Source: Flavobacterium sp.
GTDB taxonomy: Bacteria; Bacteroidota; Bacteroidia; Flavobacteriales; Flavobacteriaceae
Assembly: GCA_023259675.1 (NCBI GenBank)
Contig: JALRGT010000002.1
Location: 173,521 to 237,520 of the forward strand
Direction of reading: 5' to 3'
DNA length: 64,000 nt
The stretch's first letter is position 1. The number at the start of each line of letters is the position of its first letter. Below the pieces are notes generated by a model that was not told the DNA's origin, made no database searches, and saw only the letters and a program-made list of their open reading frames with translations. The translations under genes were made by a program, and so were the position numbers. Below are positions 43,557 to 52,644 of the stretch, piece after piece.

Positions 43557-44477
43557 CTAAAAGTACGACAGATGACCCCTAACCCCTTTATTAACTGAGT
43601 ATTCAATCGTTGGTGCAGGAATTTTTAAGGTGTTAAAAACAGAGAAAAAAGTCTTCAATAAATGTGATTTCGTATCAATTTTCGTCAGGTCAACATCAAA
43701 ACTCATATAAAATTGTCGAATTCTTTCGGGATTTTGCTCCAGAAATAGGTCCGCATTTTTATAATCGCCATACACCATTCCATCAGCCCCGTAACCAAAA
43801 GCTAAGTTGAGCCATTTTGGTATTTTTGATCCTTTAAAAAAAGAATATAAATTGATCGAAAGCCAATAAGTTTGCCCATTGTAATCTTTCAATATTTGCT
43901 GCATAGTAGAGGTACCTAAAACATTGGGTCTAATAGCAGCAAAATGTGTTTTATGAAAAGAAAATTTAGGAATTATTCGTTGTTCTTTCCAAAATAATTC
44001 TTGAGAAACATATAGCGCAGTTCCAGAAGCATTGGCAATCACATCTCCGGAGGAAGCCCCCCATTCTGATGAAAATCCATCCATAACTTCAACAGCGGTC
44101 AAAAAAACAAATCCCAAACCGGCTCCGTAAATCATTTGATCTTTTTTGGAAGCACCACTCCAATCCAACATTTCAGCTCCAAATCGTCCCAATTGATAAG
44201 AGGAATAAAAATGCCCCAATTTATCCATTTGCAACCATTCGGAATTATCATTTATAAAATGAAAACCAGATCTTGGATAATCGGCATACCAAAGTTGGTT
44301 TAAACTTATCAAAGTTCCAGCAGCCAAAACTGTTTCCGTTACAATCAGGGTATTTTGTCTCTTTAAATTTAAAGTATCAGAAGGTTTAAGAAAAGAATCA
44401 ATGCTGCCCTGTGCTGAAGAAAGTTGCGAACCTATCCCCCATAAAAAAAACAGAAAGAAATTTAATGTGTACTTCAA
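43557..44477 (-). CDS. DUF2279 outer-surface/periplasmic protein
   Basis: 306 residues with an N-terminal signal (MKYTLNFFLFFLWGIGSQLSSA). The DUF2279 pattern is visible: RSGFHFINDNSEWLQMDKLGH, FGAEMLDWSGASKKDQ, and SSEWGASSGDVIANASGT, seen in YfiM-type proteins. Membrane-like glycine-rich strands suggest an outer-membrane or periplasmic location; the function is unknown. It ends 2 bp before mltG in the same orientation, so it is the last gene of the cluster dapF-GNAT-mltG-DUF2279. Confidence 0.78.
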   Translation of the reverse strand: MKYTLNFFLFFLWGIGSQLSSAQGSIDSFLKPSDTLNLKRQNTLIVTETVLAAGTLISLNQLWYADYPRSGFHFINDNSEWLQMDKLGHFYSSYQLGRFGAEMLDWSGASKKDQMIYGAGLGFVFLTAVEVMDGFSSEWGASSGDVIANASGTALYVSQELFWKEQRIIPKFSFHKTHFAAIRPNVLGTSTMQQILKDYNGQTYWLSINLYSFFKGSKIPKWLNLAFGYGADGMVYGDYKNADLFLEQNPERIRQFYMSFDVDLTKIDTKSHLLKTFFSVFNTLKIPAPTIEYSVNKGVRGHLSYF

Positions 44478-44479
44478 AT

Positions 44480-45544
44480 CTATCTTTTTACTCCTTGACT
44501 GTTAATCCAATTCGAATATTTTTTGGCATTAATATTATGTTCTTTCAAGGTTGCAGCAAATTCGTGGTATCCAAAACGATCCACACTGGCACAAAAATAA
44601 ATATAGTCATTCTTTTCTGGTGACAAAACGGCTTCAAGTGCTGTGATATCCGGCATAGCAATAGGTCCCGGAGGAAGCCCAATATTTATATAAGTATTGT
44701 ATGGTGAAGTCATACGCAAATCATTAAAAAAGACTCTTTTAATAACTTGATTGAAATCATTTTGTTTTTCTTTAATGGCATAAATAACGGTAGGATCAGC
44801 CTGAAGAGGCATTCCTAAACGCAACCTATTTAAATAAACCCCGGCTATTCTGGGTCTTTCATCTTTTTTAACCGATTCTTTATGTACTATCGAAGCCAAG
44901 ATAGTGACTTCAATTGGAGATAATCCTATTTGTTCTGCTTTGGCCAAACGCTCTTTATTCCAAAAGATTCGGTATTCTTTAATCATTTTGTCTCTAAACT
45001 TTCCTGCAGAGGTATTCCAATAAATCTCATAGGTATTGGGAATAAACATAGCCAAGACATTTTTTTCATTAAAGCCGTTTTCTGCCAAAAAAATTGAATC
45101 TCTAAAGGAAGTTAACAAGGACAGGCTATCTGCTTCTATTTGACTTCCTACCCGACCAGCAAAATTCTCTAATCGTTCCTGATTATTAAACGATAATTTG
45201 ACAGGAATATTGATACGCATCGCTTTTACTAGCTCGTAACTGTTCATCCCTTTTGTCAATAAAAATCGTCCCGATTTTACATTTTCCGGATAACTCATTT
45301 TACTGGCGACCATTTCAAAAGTTTTTAAGTTGCTGACATAATCAGTCAAAATATTTTTTACTTCATCATAATTGGCATTTGTTGGAACATGAACATAAAG
45401 TTCGTTTTCGGTAAATTTGGTGTTTACGGCAAAAATCTGTCTCACTAAAATAAATCCATAAACGATTAATCCAGTAATTAAAACAACAGAAAGAATGGAA
45501 ATTATTTTTTTTGGTTTCAAAATTATATTTTTAAAATTGTTCAT
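44480..45544 (-). CDS. mltG: Endolytic murein transglycosylase MltG
   Basis: 354 residues: membrane helix at ~13-35 (IISILSVVLITGLIVYGFIL), then the YceG/MltG domain with the catalytic glutamate in SIVHKESVKKDERPRIAGVY and the substrate strand LPPGPIAMPDITALEAVL. MltG cuts nascent glycan strands near the membrane and sets their length. Its start overlaps the upstream GNAT stop by 14 bp. Confidence 0.95.
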   Translation of the reverse strand: MNNFKNIILKPKKIISILSVVLITGLIVYGFILVRQIFAVNTKFTENELYVHVPTNANYDEVKNILTDYVSNLKTFEMVASKMSYPENVKSGRFLLTKGMNSYELVKAMRINIPVKLSFNNQERLENFAGRVGSQIEADSLSLLTSFRDSIFLAENGFNEKNVLAMFIPNTYEIYWNTSAGKFRDKMIKEYRIFWNKERLAKAEQIGLSPIEVTILASIVHKESVKKDERPRIAGVYLNRLRLGMPLQADPTVIYAIKEKQNDFNQVIKRVFFNDLRMTSPYNTYINIGLPPGPIAMPDITALEAVLSPEKNDYIYFCASVDRFGYHEFAATLKEHNINAKKYSNWINSQGVKR

Positions 45545-46064
45545 TTATTAATTGAAAAATAGATTCGTCTCTATATTCGCCGTTCACCAGATTCCAATCT
45601 TTTTTTGTACCGATACATTGAAAGCCAAATTTAGTAAAAAGTGCTATACTTGCTTCGTTTTCGTTACCAATATTTGCATATAATTGATGTAAATTGAGAT
45701 GATAAAAAGCATACCTAATCATCAACTCTAAGGCTTCGGAACCTGCTTTCTGATTGCGATTTTCATTTCCTTGAATTACAATCCCCACGCCTGCCCTATT
45801 ATTTTTGGGATCAAAATCAAACAAATCAATTAAACCCAACGCCTGAAAATTCTGGCTTGTACAAATGGCCAATCGCAATTGTTTGGCTTCATATATATCT
45901 TGATGCGCATTCTCAAGATATTGCCTAACCAAAAATCGACTATATGGAGTCTGGGTATTGCTTACTTCCCAAATACTTTCATCATTTTCAATCGCATAAA
46001 TGAACTCCAAATCATTGGGCTCAAGTGCTCTGATGTATATATTTTCACCTTTTAAGGTTATCAT
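45531..46064 (-). CDS. GNAT acetyltransferase, RimJ/RimL-like
   Basis: 177 residues with the GNAT start MITLKGENIYIRALEPNDLEFIY, a VGIVIQGNENRNQKAGSEAL acetyl-CoA block near 92-110, and IGNENEASIALFTKFGFQ. RimL-type enzymes acetylate protein N-termini or small amines; the acceptor is unknown. It overlaps mltG by 14 bp and follows dapF by 33 bp in the same orientation. Confidence 0.88.
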   Translation of the reverse strand: MITLKGENIYIRALEPNDLEFIYAIENDESIWEVSNTQTPYSRFLVRQYLENAHQDIYEAKQLRLAICTSQNFQALGLIDLFDFDPKNNRAGVGIVIQGNENRNQKAGSEALELMIRYAFYHLNLHQLYANIGNENEASIALFTKFGFQCIGTKKDWNLVNGEYRDESIFQLINEQF

Positions 46065-46097
46065 TTTTATTTATATTTTGGGAATTAATACCATAAA

Positions 46098-46880
46098 TTA
46101 TATCTCAATAGTACCTTCAAAAACAAATTTCGCAGGTCCTTTTAAATACACATTGGTATACTGATCGCCTTCTTTATCAAAAGAAACCACTAGTTTACCC
46201 CCTTCTACATTCAAATCTATTGAAGTTGCATTGGTTTCACCAGTTGCGTTCATGGCAATGGCAACTGCAGTTGCACCTGTACCACAGGCCAAGGTTTCAT
46301 CTTCCACTCCTCGCTCGTATGTTCTAAGAGAAAAAGTAGCGTCGTCTATTTTTTTTACAAAATTAATATTGCTTCCCTCTTTACCATATAAAGCTCCATA
46401 ACGGATGGCTGCTCCATTATCTTTAACATTAAAACGTTCTAAATCCTCAACTATTTGCACATGATGAGGAGATCCTGTATTCAAGAAAGTATAATCCGAT
46501 TCTTTTTTAATATTTACAACATCAATCATTTGTAAAGAAACAATACCATCGTCACTTACACTGGCGTGATGTAAACCATCAATGGCATTGAAAGTAGTGG
46601 TATTATCAATTACTTCCATTTGTTTGGCAAAAGCCACTAAACATCTACCTCCATTTCCACACATGGAACTTTGATTCCCGTCTGAATTATAATAAACCAT
46701 CTTAAAATCGGTTTCAGGGTCATTCTCCAATAAAATTAGACCATCAGCACCTATCCCAAAACGTCTGTCACATAAACGAGCGATTAGTTGGGTATCCTCT
46801 TTCGGAAAAGTTTCTGAACGATTGTCAATCATTACAAAATCGTTTCCTGTTCCTTGGTATTTATAAAAATGTAATTGCAT
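46098..46880 (-). CDS. dapF: Diaminopimelate epimerase
   Basis: 260 residues. The two catalytic cysteines are Cys74 in SSMCGNGGRC and Cys199 in ETLACGTGAT. The enzyme converts LL- to meso-diaminopimelate for lysine and peptidoglycan. The C-terminal part ends at the conserved VFEGTIEI. A TACTTTTG element on the minus strand (46900-46907) lies 20 bp before the start and is the likely -7 promoter box. It heads the cell-wall-linked operon with GNAT and mltG. Confidence 0.96.
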   Translation of the reverse strand: MQLHFYKYQGTGNDFVMIDNRSETFPKEDTQLIARLCDRRFGIGADGLILLENDPETDFKMVYYNSDGNQSSMCGNGGRCLVAFAKQMEVIDNTTTFNAIDGLHHASVSDDGIVSLQMIDVVNIKKESDYTFLNTGSPHHVQIVEDLERFNVKDNGAAIRYGALYGKEGSNINFVKKIDDATFSLRTYERGVEDETLACGTGATAVAIAMNATGETNATSIDLNVEGGKLVVSFDKEGDQYTNVYLKGPAKFVFEGTIEI

Positions 46881-46899
46881 TATTTTAAATTATTTTACA

Positions 46900-46907
46900 C
46901 AAAAGTA
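46900..46907 (-). promoter_or_regulatory. TAnnTTTG -7 element for dapF
   Basis: Minus-strand TACTTTTG, 20 bp before the dapF ATG. No clear -33 TTTG was found at the right spacing. Confidence 0.4.
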
Positions 46908-47015
46908 CGAACTATTAATGAAATGTTAATCATTGTTAAAGAGCGTTAAACTGTTTTTTAACAACATCATTTCAACATAAATTTACCTTACAAATAACGT
47001 AAAAACGAACGCTAC

Positions 47016-48416
47016 ATGAAAAAAATTTCAAATCTGTTTTTGGTTTCCTTATTAAGTGGAGCCACAACATTAGGAGCATACAAATTATTATTTGACACTA
47101 ATGGTTATTTTTCTTCTTCAAAAACCCCAATTACAACATTTGCCTCAGACAACTTCACAAAAAGGGTCGGCTTATCTACTGATGTTTTAGATTTTACCGA
47201 AGCAGCCGAAAAAACAATTCACACCGTTGTTCACGTTAAAAATGTCTCTTACAAAAGCTATTCTAATCCAATGTTGGAATATTTTTATGGATACAAAGGA
47301 GGACAATCCCAAGAACAAGTAGGAACTGGTTCTGGAGTAATTATTTCTGAGGACGGATACATCGTTACCAACAATCATGTGGTAAAAGATGCATCAGAAA
47401 TAGAAATTACCTTAAACAACAAAAAATCATACAAAGCCAAACTCATTGGAACAGACTCTAAAATGGATATCGCATTATTAAAAATCGATGCCAATGAAAA
47501 ACTGCCGTACACCACTTTTGGAAATTCCGATGATGTAAAAATAGGCGAATGGGTATTAGCGGTAGGAAACCCATACAACTTAACATCAACCGTTACGGCA
47601 GGTATTGTTTCTGCCAAAGCCAGAAATTTAGGCACCAGCGGAATCCAATCATTCATCCAAACCGATGCTGCAGTAAACCCAGGAAACAGTGGCGGTGCTT
47701 TGGTAAATACCCGTGGAGATTTAATTGGTATCAATACGATGATTTCATCTACAACAGGTTCTTATGTGGGGTATTCTTTTGCTGTTCCATCCAATATTGC
47801 CCGAAAAATTATCGAGGACATCATGGAATATGGAAATGTACAACGAGGAATCCTGGGCGTAGAAGGAGGAGAATTGAACGCTACGGTTTCGAAAGAATTA
47901 GGCATAAGCCAAACAGAAGGATTTTATATCAATAGAGTGACTAAAAATTCCGGTGCACAAAAAGCAGGATTGCAAAAAGGAGACATTATTGTAAAATTAG
48001 ACGAGCAAAATGTATCTACTTTTGCAGATCTTTCCGGATATATCAATACGAAACGACCGAATGACAAAGTTCAAGTTACCTTTATTCGGAACGGAAAAAA
48101 CAACATTATTCCAGTTGTGTTGAGTAAAAACGAATTTTTTACCACAGAATTCAAAGGTATTGAACTTGAAAATATCGATGCTGCCGATAAAAAGAAATTC
48201 AAAATTGATTATGGGGTAAAAATTAGATCAATCAGTAATGAAAATTTAGCTGAATACCAAGAAGAATTAAAAGGGAATATTATCCTTAGAATAGATAATG
48301 CCAATGCAAAAGATGTAGAAACTGTTTCAAAACTTCTAAATCAAAAAGATGAAAACCAAAGCATCCGATTAGAAATGATAAACAAAGAAGGCGAAATTAT
48401 TAGAATAATTATTTAA
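47016..48416 (+). CDS. HtrA/DegP-type serine protease with PDZ domain
   Basis: 466 residues. N-terminal membrane anchor or signal at ~5-26, then a trypsin domain with catalytic triad His121 (TNNHVV), Asp151 (KMDIAL) and Ser225 (NPGNSGGAL). A PDZ domain follows (~270-360: GAQKAGLQKGDIIVKLDEQ), with a degenerate second PDZ-like tail to the end. It should degrade or refold misfolded proteins in the periplasm. It diverges from dapF. Confidence 0.94.
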   Translation: MKKISNLFLVSLLSGATTLGAYKLLFDTNGYFSSSKTPITTFASDNFTKRVGLSTDVLDFTEAAEKTIHTVVHVKNVSYKSYSNPMLEYFYGYKGGQSQEQVGTGSGVIISEDGYIVTNNHVVKDASEIEITLNNKKSYKAKLIGTDSKMDIALLKIDANEKLPYTTFGNSDDVKIGEWVLAVGNPYNLTSTVTAGIVSAKARNLGTSGIQSFIQTDAAVNPGNSGGALVNTRGDLIGINTMISSTTGSYVGYSFAVPSNIARKIIEDIMEYGNVQRGILGVEGGELNATVSKELGISQTEGFYINRVTKNSGAQKAGLQKGDIIVKLDEQNVSTFADLSGYINTKRPNDKVQVTFIRNGKNNIIPVVLSKNEFFTTEFKGIELENIDAADKKKFKIDYGVKIRSISNENLAEYQEELKGNIILRIDNANAKDVETVSKLLNQKDENQSIRLEMINKEGEIIRIII

Positions 48417-48434
48417 TATTTAAATCTAGAAAAA

Positions 48435-48479
48435 CAAAGAGAGGTTGTCTGCTTAGACAACCTCTCTTTGTTTTTTTTT
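48435..48479 (+). terminator. HtrA gene terminator
   Basis: CAAAGAGAGGTTGTCT at 48435-48450 pairs perfectly with 48455-48470 around a 4-nt loop, then nine T's. Confidence 0.9.
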
Positions 48480-48540
48480 ATGGCAGTATCATTACCTCTA
48501 AAAATATATTAAATTAAGATTTTCCAAAAGTTCAAAAAAA

Positions 48541-48565
48541 AACTCCCAAAAATAATTTGGAAGTT
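48541..48565 (-). terminator. LysM-NlpC gene terminator
   Basis: AACTCCCAAA at 48541-48550 pairs with TTTGGAAGTT at 48556-48565 (one mismatch), with a run of A's on the plus strand just before it. It lies 25 bp beyond the minus-strand stop at 48590. Confidence 0.6.
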
Positions 48566-48589
48566 AGTATACATTTTGAATATTTGATT

Positions 48590-50035
48590 TTATAACACTC
48601 GGTTAATTTGAGTCACTCTTTTACTATAATATTTCTCTTTTATGGACGAAATAATAACACCTCCACCAACTGAAGCGTGAATAAATTTAATGTCTCCATC
48701 ACAAACTTCAACAACCATTCCTACATGATTTATTTGGCTTCTTCCATTTGTTTTAAAGAAAATTAAATCCCCTTTTTGAGCTTCTTCAGTATTTATTTTC
48801 ACACCATACCGAGATTGTTCAAAAGACGTTCTAGGCAATTGAATATCAAATGCACCAAAAGTCGTGCACATCAACCCTGAACAATCAAACCCCTCTTTTG
48901 TAGTTCCTCCAGTACGATATCTTGTTCCAATATTTTCAGAAGCTGTAGATACTAATTGATCTAAAAAGTCGGCAGATTGAAAAGATTTTAGATTAAAATT
49001 TACCCCATCGTCTGCTAAGGAATTATCGCTAAAATCATATTTTGTCTCCGTTTTAACATTCGATTTTGAAGTACGAATTGCTAGTTTCTCCCCAATTAAA
49101 AGCTTATTTACAATCTTAGGATTCTGAGCTTCTAATTCTTTTACGGTAAGTCCATATTGTTTTGCAATTCCGTATTTAGTTTCTTTAGCCAAAACTTCAT
49201 GACTAACATCTACTTGAACATCCTCTGCAACCTTGACTTCGCTCTCGGCTATTACAGTTGTGTCATTTTTAGCATCAACCTTTAACTCTTCTTTTTTAAC
49301 AGCCACATTATTTACTTCTAATGTGCTTGTATTAGTTGATGGGATTACAATTGTCTGACCAATTCTTAATGCTAGTTTTTCTAAAATTGGATTGGCTTTC
49401 TTAATATCGGCTACTGAAATCCCGTATTCTTTAGCAATACCATAAAGTGTTTCTTTTGCTAATACTTCTTTAAGAATATTTCTTCTAAAATCATTACCGA
49501 CAACAGCTAAAGCATCTTGCTTTTCAGAATTTACTGGACTAACTTCTTTTTTAAACTCCTCTTTACTTTCTATTTTTAAAACTTCCTTTTGAGGAGTATT
49601 TATTACAATTAAATCCTTCGATTCAATAACTGGAACATTAATAGAATTTCCAACTCGTAAACCTCTTTTCTCTAGCGAAGGATTTAAATTATACAAATCA
49701 GCAATTTTAACTCCGTATTGCTTAGCAATACCATACAAGGTTTCTTTAGCCAAAACTAGATGTTCTTTTTGAACAACTTTTGATTTAGAAACATCAACCA
49801 CCACTTTTTCATCTGCAAGCGAACCAACAGGCACCAACAAAATTTCCTTGAATTTTATTCCATTCTTGGCATCGGGATTAATCGCATAAATAGCAGCCGG
49901 TTTTACATTATATTGTTCTGAAATTTTGGAAATTGTTTCCCCTTTAGCAACAATGTGTTTAACATATTTTTCCTGAGAAAAACCATTAAACTTACTAAAT
50001 AGAACTAATAATACAATCCAAAATTTACACCTCAT
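48590..50035 (-). CDS. Secreted LysM(4)-NlpC/P60 peptidoglycan hydrolase
   Basis: 481 residues: signal peptide ~1-20 (ends NGFSQ), four LysM repeats at roughly 25-70, 92-135, 190-235 and 283-325 (each with KxTxYGIAxxYG-type text), linkers between, and a C-terminal NlpC/P60 domain from ~360 with catalytic Cys in GFDCSGLM and His in NHVGM. LysM binds glycan; the P60 domain cuts peptide stems. It probably works in cell separation or wall turnover. Confidence 0.93.
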   Translation of the reverse strand: MRCKFWIVLLVLFSKFNGFSQEKYVKHIVAKGETISKISEQYNVKPAAIYAINPDAKNGIKFKEILLVPVGSLADEKVVVDVSKSKVVQKEHLVLAKETLYGIAKQYGVKIADLYNLNPSLEKRGLRVGNSINVPVIESKDLIVINTPQKEVLKIESKEEFKKEVSPVNSEKQDALAVVGNDFRRNILKEVLAKETLYGIAKEYGISVADIKKANPILEKLALRIGQTIVIPSTNTSTLEVNNVAVKKEELKVDAKNDTTVIAESEVKVAEDVQVDVSHEVLAKETKYGIAKQYGLTVKELEAQNPKIVNKLLIGEKLAIRTSKSNVKTETKYDFSDNSLADDGVNFNLKSFQSADFLDQLVSTASENIGTRYRTGGTTKEGFDCSGLMCTTFGAFDIQLPRTSFEQSRYGVKINTEEAQKGDLIFFKTNGRSQINHVGMVVEVCDGDIKFIHASVGGGVIISSIKEKYYSKRVTQINRVL

Positions 50036-50210
50036 AAAATGATTTCAAGTTAAAACACAGCTTGTTAATTTTCAACCCATTAGAAAAAAAATATTAAAAA
50101 ATAATATTTCTGTTGGCAAAAAATTGATAAAAGCGAATTTAACATTTTAATACCAAAAAACCCAACTTTAACGGCACTTAAAGTTATTTTTTAGCATATA
50201 TTCAAAAAAA

Positions 50211-50236
50211 ATGCGCTCTGTTTACACAGAACGCAT
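50211..50236 (-). terminator. Aconitase (mitochondrial-type) terminator
   Basis: ATGCGCTCTGT at 50211-50221 pairs with ACAGAACGCAT at 50226-50236 with one mismatch; the A-run on its left gives a U-run on the minus strand. Confidence 0.7.
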
Positions 50237-50257
50237 TATATTCTAATAAAAAGTAAA

Positions 50258-52519
50258 TTATGCCTCAGCTGCAATCAAATTCAATGCTGATCCAGCAACA
50301 AACCAACCTATTTGACTTTCGTTATAGGTATGATTAGCTAAAACAATATCTTTGGAACCATCAGCATGAACAAACTCCAGTGACAAAGGTTTTCCTGGAG
50401 CAAAATCAACTAAATCAAGAAAGTTAATCGTGTCATCCTCTTGAATTTTATCGTAATCCGTTTCATTTGCAAAAGTCAATCCTAAAAGACCTTGTTTTTT
50501 AAGATTTGTTTCATGGATACGAGCAAATGATTTTACCAATACTGCTTTCACACCAAGAAAACGAGGCTCCATAGCTGCATGTTCACGAGAAGAACCTTCA
50601 CCATAGTTATGATCACCCACAACAACAGAAGGAACACCAGCCGCTTTGTAAGCACGAGCTACAGCTGGAACGGCATCATATTCTCCAGTCAATTGATTTT
50701 TAACTGTATTTGTTTTTTGGTTGAATGCATTTACTGCACCAATCAACATATTATTTGAGATATTATCTAAATGTCCACGGAAACGCAACCATGGTCCAGC
50801 CATAGAAATATGGTCGGTAGTACATTTTCCAAAAGCTTTGATAAGCAGTTTAGCACCTGAAATATTTTTACCATCCCACGCATTAAATGGAGCTAATAAT
50901 TGCAATCTATCAGAAGTTTCACTTACAACGATTTTAACTCCTGAACCATCGGCTGCAGGTGCTTGAAATCCATTATCATCGACATCAAAACCTCTTTTGG
51001 GTAATTCATCACCAAAAGGAGCAGTCAACATCACTTCCTCTCCATTATCATTCAACAAAGGATCCGTTAAAGGATTAAAGTCTAGTCTCCCCGAAATTGC
51101 TAATGCAGCCACCATTTCTGGAGAAGTTACAAAAGCATGTGTATTTGGGTTACCGTCAGCTCTTTTGGAGAAGTTACGGTTGAAGGAATGTACGATAGTG
51201 TTTTTTTCTCCTTTATCAGCCCCTTCTCTATCCCATTGTCCAATACATGGCCCACAAGCATTGGTAAATACTTTTGTTCCCATTTTTTCGAAAGTAGCAA
51301 TAATACCATCTCTTTCGATAGTGTAACGAATTTGCTCTGAACCTGGATTGATTCCGAATTCTGCCTTAGGCGTAATACCATGCTCAACCGCCTGATTTAC
51401 AATAGAAGCCGCACGAGCCATGTCTTCATAAGAAGAATTTGTACAAGAACCAATTAATCCCCACTCTACCTTGATTGGCCATCCATTAGCCTCAGCTTCT
51501 GTTTTCATTTTAGAAACCGGAGTTCCTCTATCTGGAGTAAAAGGCCCATTAATATGCGGCTCTAATTCTGAAAGGTTAATTTCAATTACTTGGTCAAAAT
51601 ATTGATCTGGATTAGCATATACTTCAGCATCACCCGTTAAGTATTCCGCCACTTTATCAGCAGCATCTACCACATCTTGACGACCTGTAGCCGCTAAATA
51701 TCTTCTCATGGAATCATCATATCCAAAAGTGGAAGTTGTTGCACCAATTTCAGCACCCATATTACAGATAGTTCCTTTACCTGTACAAGACATATTAGTA
51801 GCCCCTTCCCCAAAATATTCTACTATAGCCCCGGTTCCTCCTTTTACAGTAAGAATATCAGCCACTTTTAAAATCACGTCTTTAGGTGCTGTCCAACCAG
51901 AAAGTTTTCCGGTTAATTTCACACCAATTAATTTAGGAAATTTCAATTCCCATCCCATTCCCGACATAACATCTACTGCATCAGCTCCACCTACACCAAT
52001 TGCCAACATCCCCAGTCCCCCTGCATTTACGGTGTGAGAATCGGTTCCTATCATCATTCCTCCAGGAAATGCATAATTCTCCAAAACAATTTGGTGAATA
52101 ATTCCTGAACCAGGTTTCCAAAAACCAATTCCATATTTATTTGAAACGGACGACAAGAAATCAAAAACTTCTTTTGACTGCTTATTTGCCATTTCTAAAT
52201 CAGATTTAGCTCCGTTTTTAGCTAAAATCAAATGATCACAGTGTACCGTTGTTGGAACTGCAACTGTCTTTTTTCCAGCATGCATAAATTGCAACAAAGC
52301 CATTTGAGCTGTTGCATCTTGACAAGCAACTCTATCTGGTGCAAAATCAACATAATCAACCCCTCTTTTGTAAGCTTCTTTTGCAACACCTTCCCAAAGA
52401 TGGCTATACAAAATTTTCTCAGTCAAAGTAAGTGGACGACCAACAATTTTTCGTGCAGCATCAACACGACTAGCCATGTTGTCATACACTTTTTTTATCA
52501 TTTCAATATCAAATGCCAT
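50258..52519 (-). CDS. Aconitate hydratase, mitochondrial-type
   Basis: 753 residues of the monomeric AcnA/mitochondrial class, with cluster ligands in [10 protein letters not shown] (~355) and NACGPCIG (~420) and a swivel domain at the C-terminus ([14 protein letters not shown]). It interconverts citrate and isocitrate in the TCA cycle using a [4Fe-4S] cluster. It lies 125 bp downstream of acnB, but a strong terminator between them suggests separate transcripts. Confidence 0.95.
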   Translation of the reverse strand: MAFDIEMIKKVYDNMASRVDAARKIVGRPLTLTEKILYSHLWEGVAKEAYKRGVDYVDFAPDRVACQDATAQMALLQFMHAGKKTVAVPTTVHCDHLILAKNGAKSDLEMANKQSKEVFDFLSSVSNKYGIGFWKPGSGIIHQIVLENYAFPGGMMIGTDSHTVNAGGLGMLAIGVGGADAVDVMSGMGWELKFPKLIGVKLTGKLSGWTAPKDVILKVADILTVKGGTGAIVEYFGEGATNMSCTGKGTICNMGAEIGATTSTFGYDDSMRRYLAATGRQDVVDAADKVAEYLTGDAEVYANPDQYFDQVIEINLSELEPHINGPFTPDRGTPVSKMKTEAEANGWPIKVEWGLIGSCTNSSYEDMARAASIVNQAVEHGITPKAEFGINPGSEQIRYTIERDGIIATFEKMGTKVFTNACGPCIGQWDREGADKGEKNTIVHSFNRNFSKRADGNPNTHAFVTSPEMVAALAISGRLDFNPLTDPLLNDNGEEVMLTAPFGDELPKRGFDVDDNGFQAPAADGSGVKIVVSETSDRLQLLAPFNAWDGKNISGAKLLIKAFGKCTTDHISMAGPWLRFRGHLDNISNNMLIGAVNAFNQKTNTVKNQLTGEYDAVPAVARAYKAAGVPSVVVGDHNYGEGSSREHAAMEPRFLGVKAVLVKSFARIHETNLKKQGLLGLTFANETDYDKIQEDDTINFLDLVDFAPGKPLSLEFVHADGSKDIVLANHTYNESQIGWFVAGSALNLIAAEA

Positions 52520-52588
52520 AAGATTTATATATAATTATTACTATTCCATTTTAAACATACAAGATACAAAAAAAAATAGAGTATAAAA

Positions 52589-52618
52589 AAAAGCCTGAGT
52601 CACTAGACTCAGGCTTTT
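52589..52618 (-). terminator. acnB terminator
   Basis: AAAAGCCTGAGTC at 52589-52601 pairs with GACTCAGGCTTTT at 52606-52618 with a 4-nt loop; further A's lie to its left on the plus strand. It lies between the acnB stop and the second aconitase start. Confidence 0.88.
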
Positions 52619-52644
52619 AAACTATAATTAACTAATTATGTCTA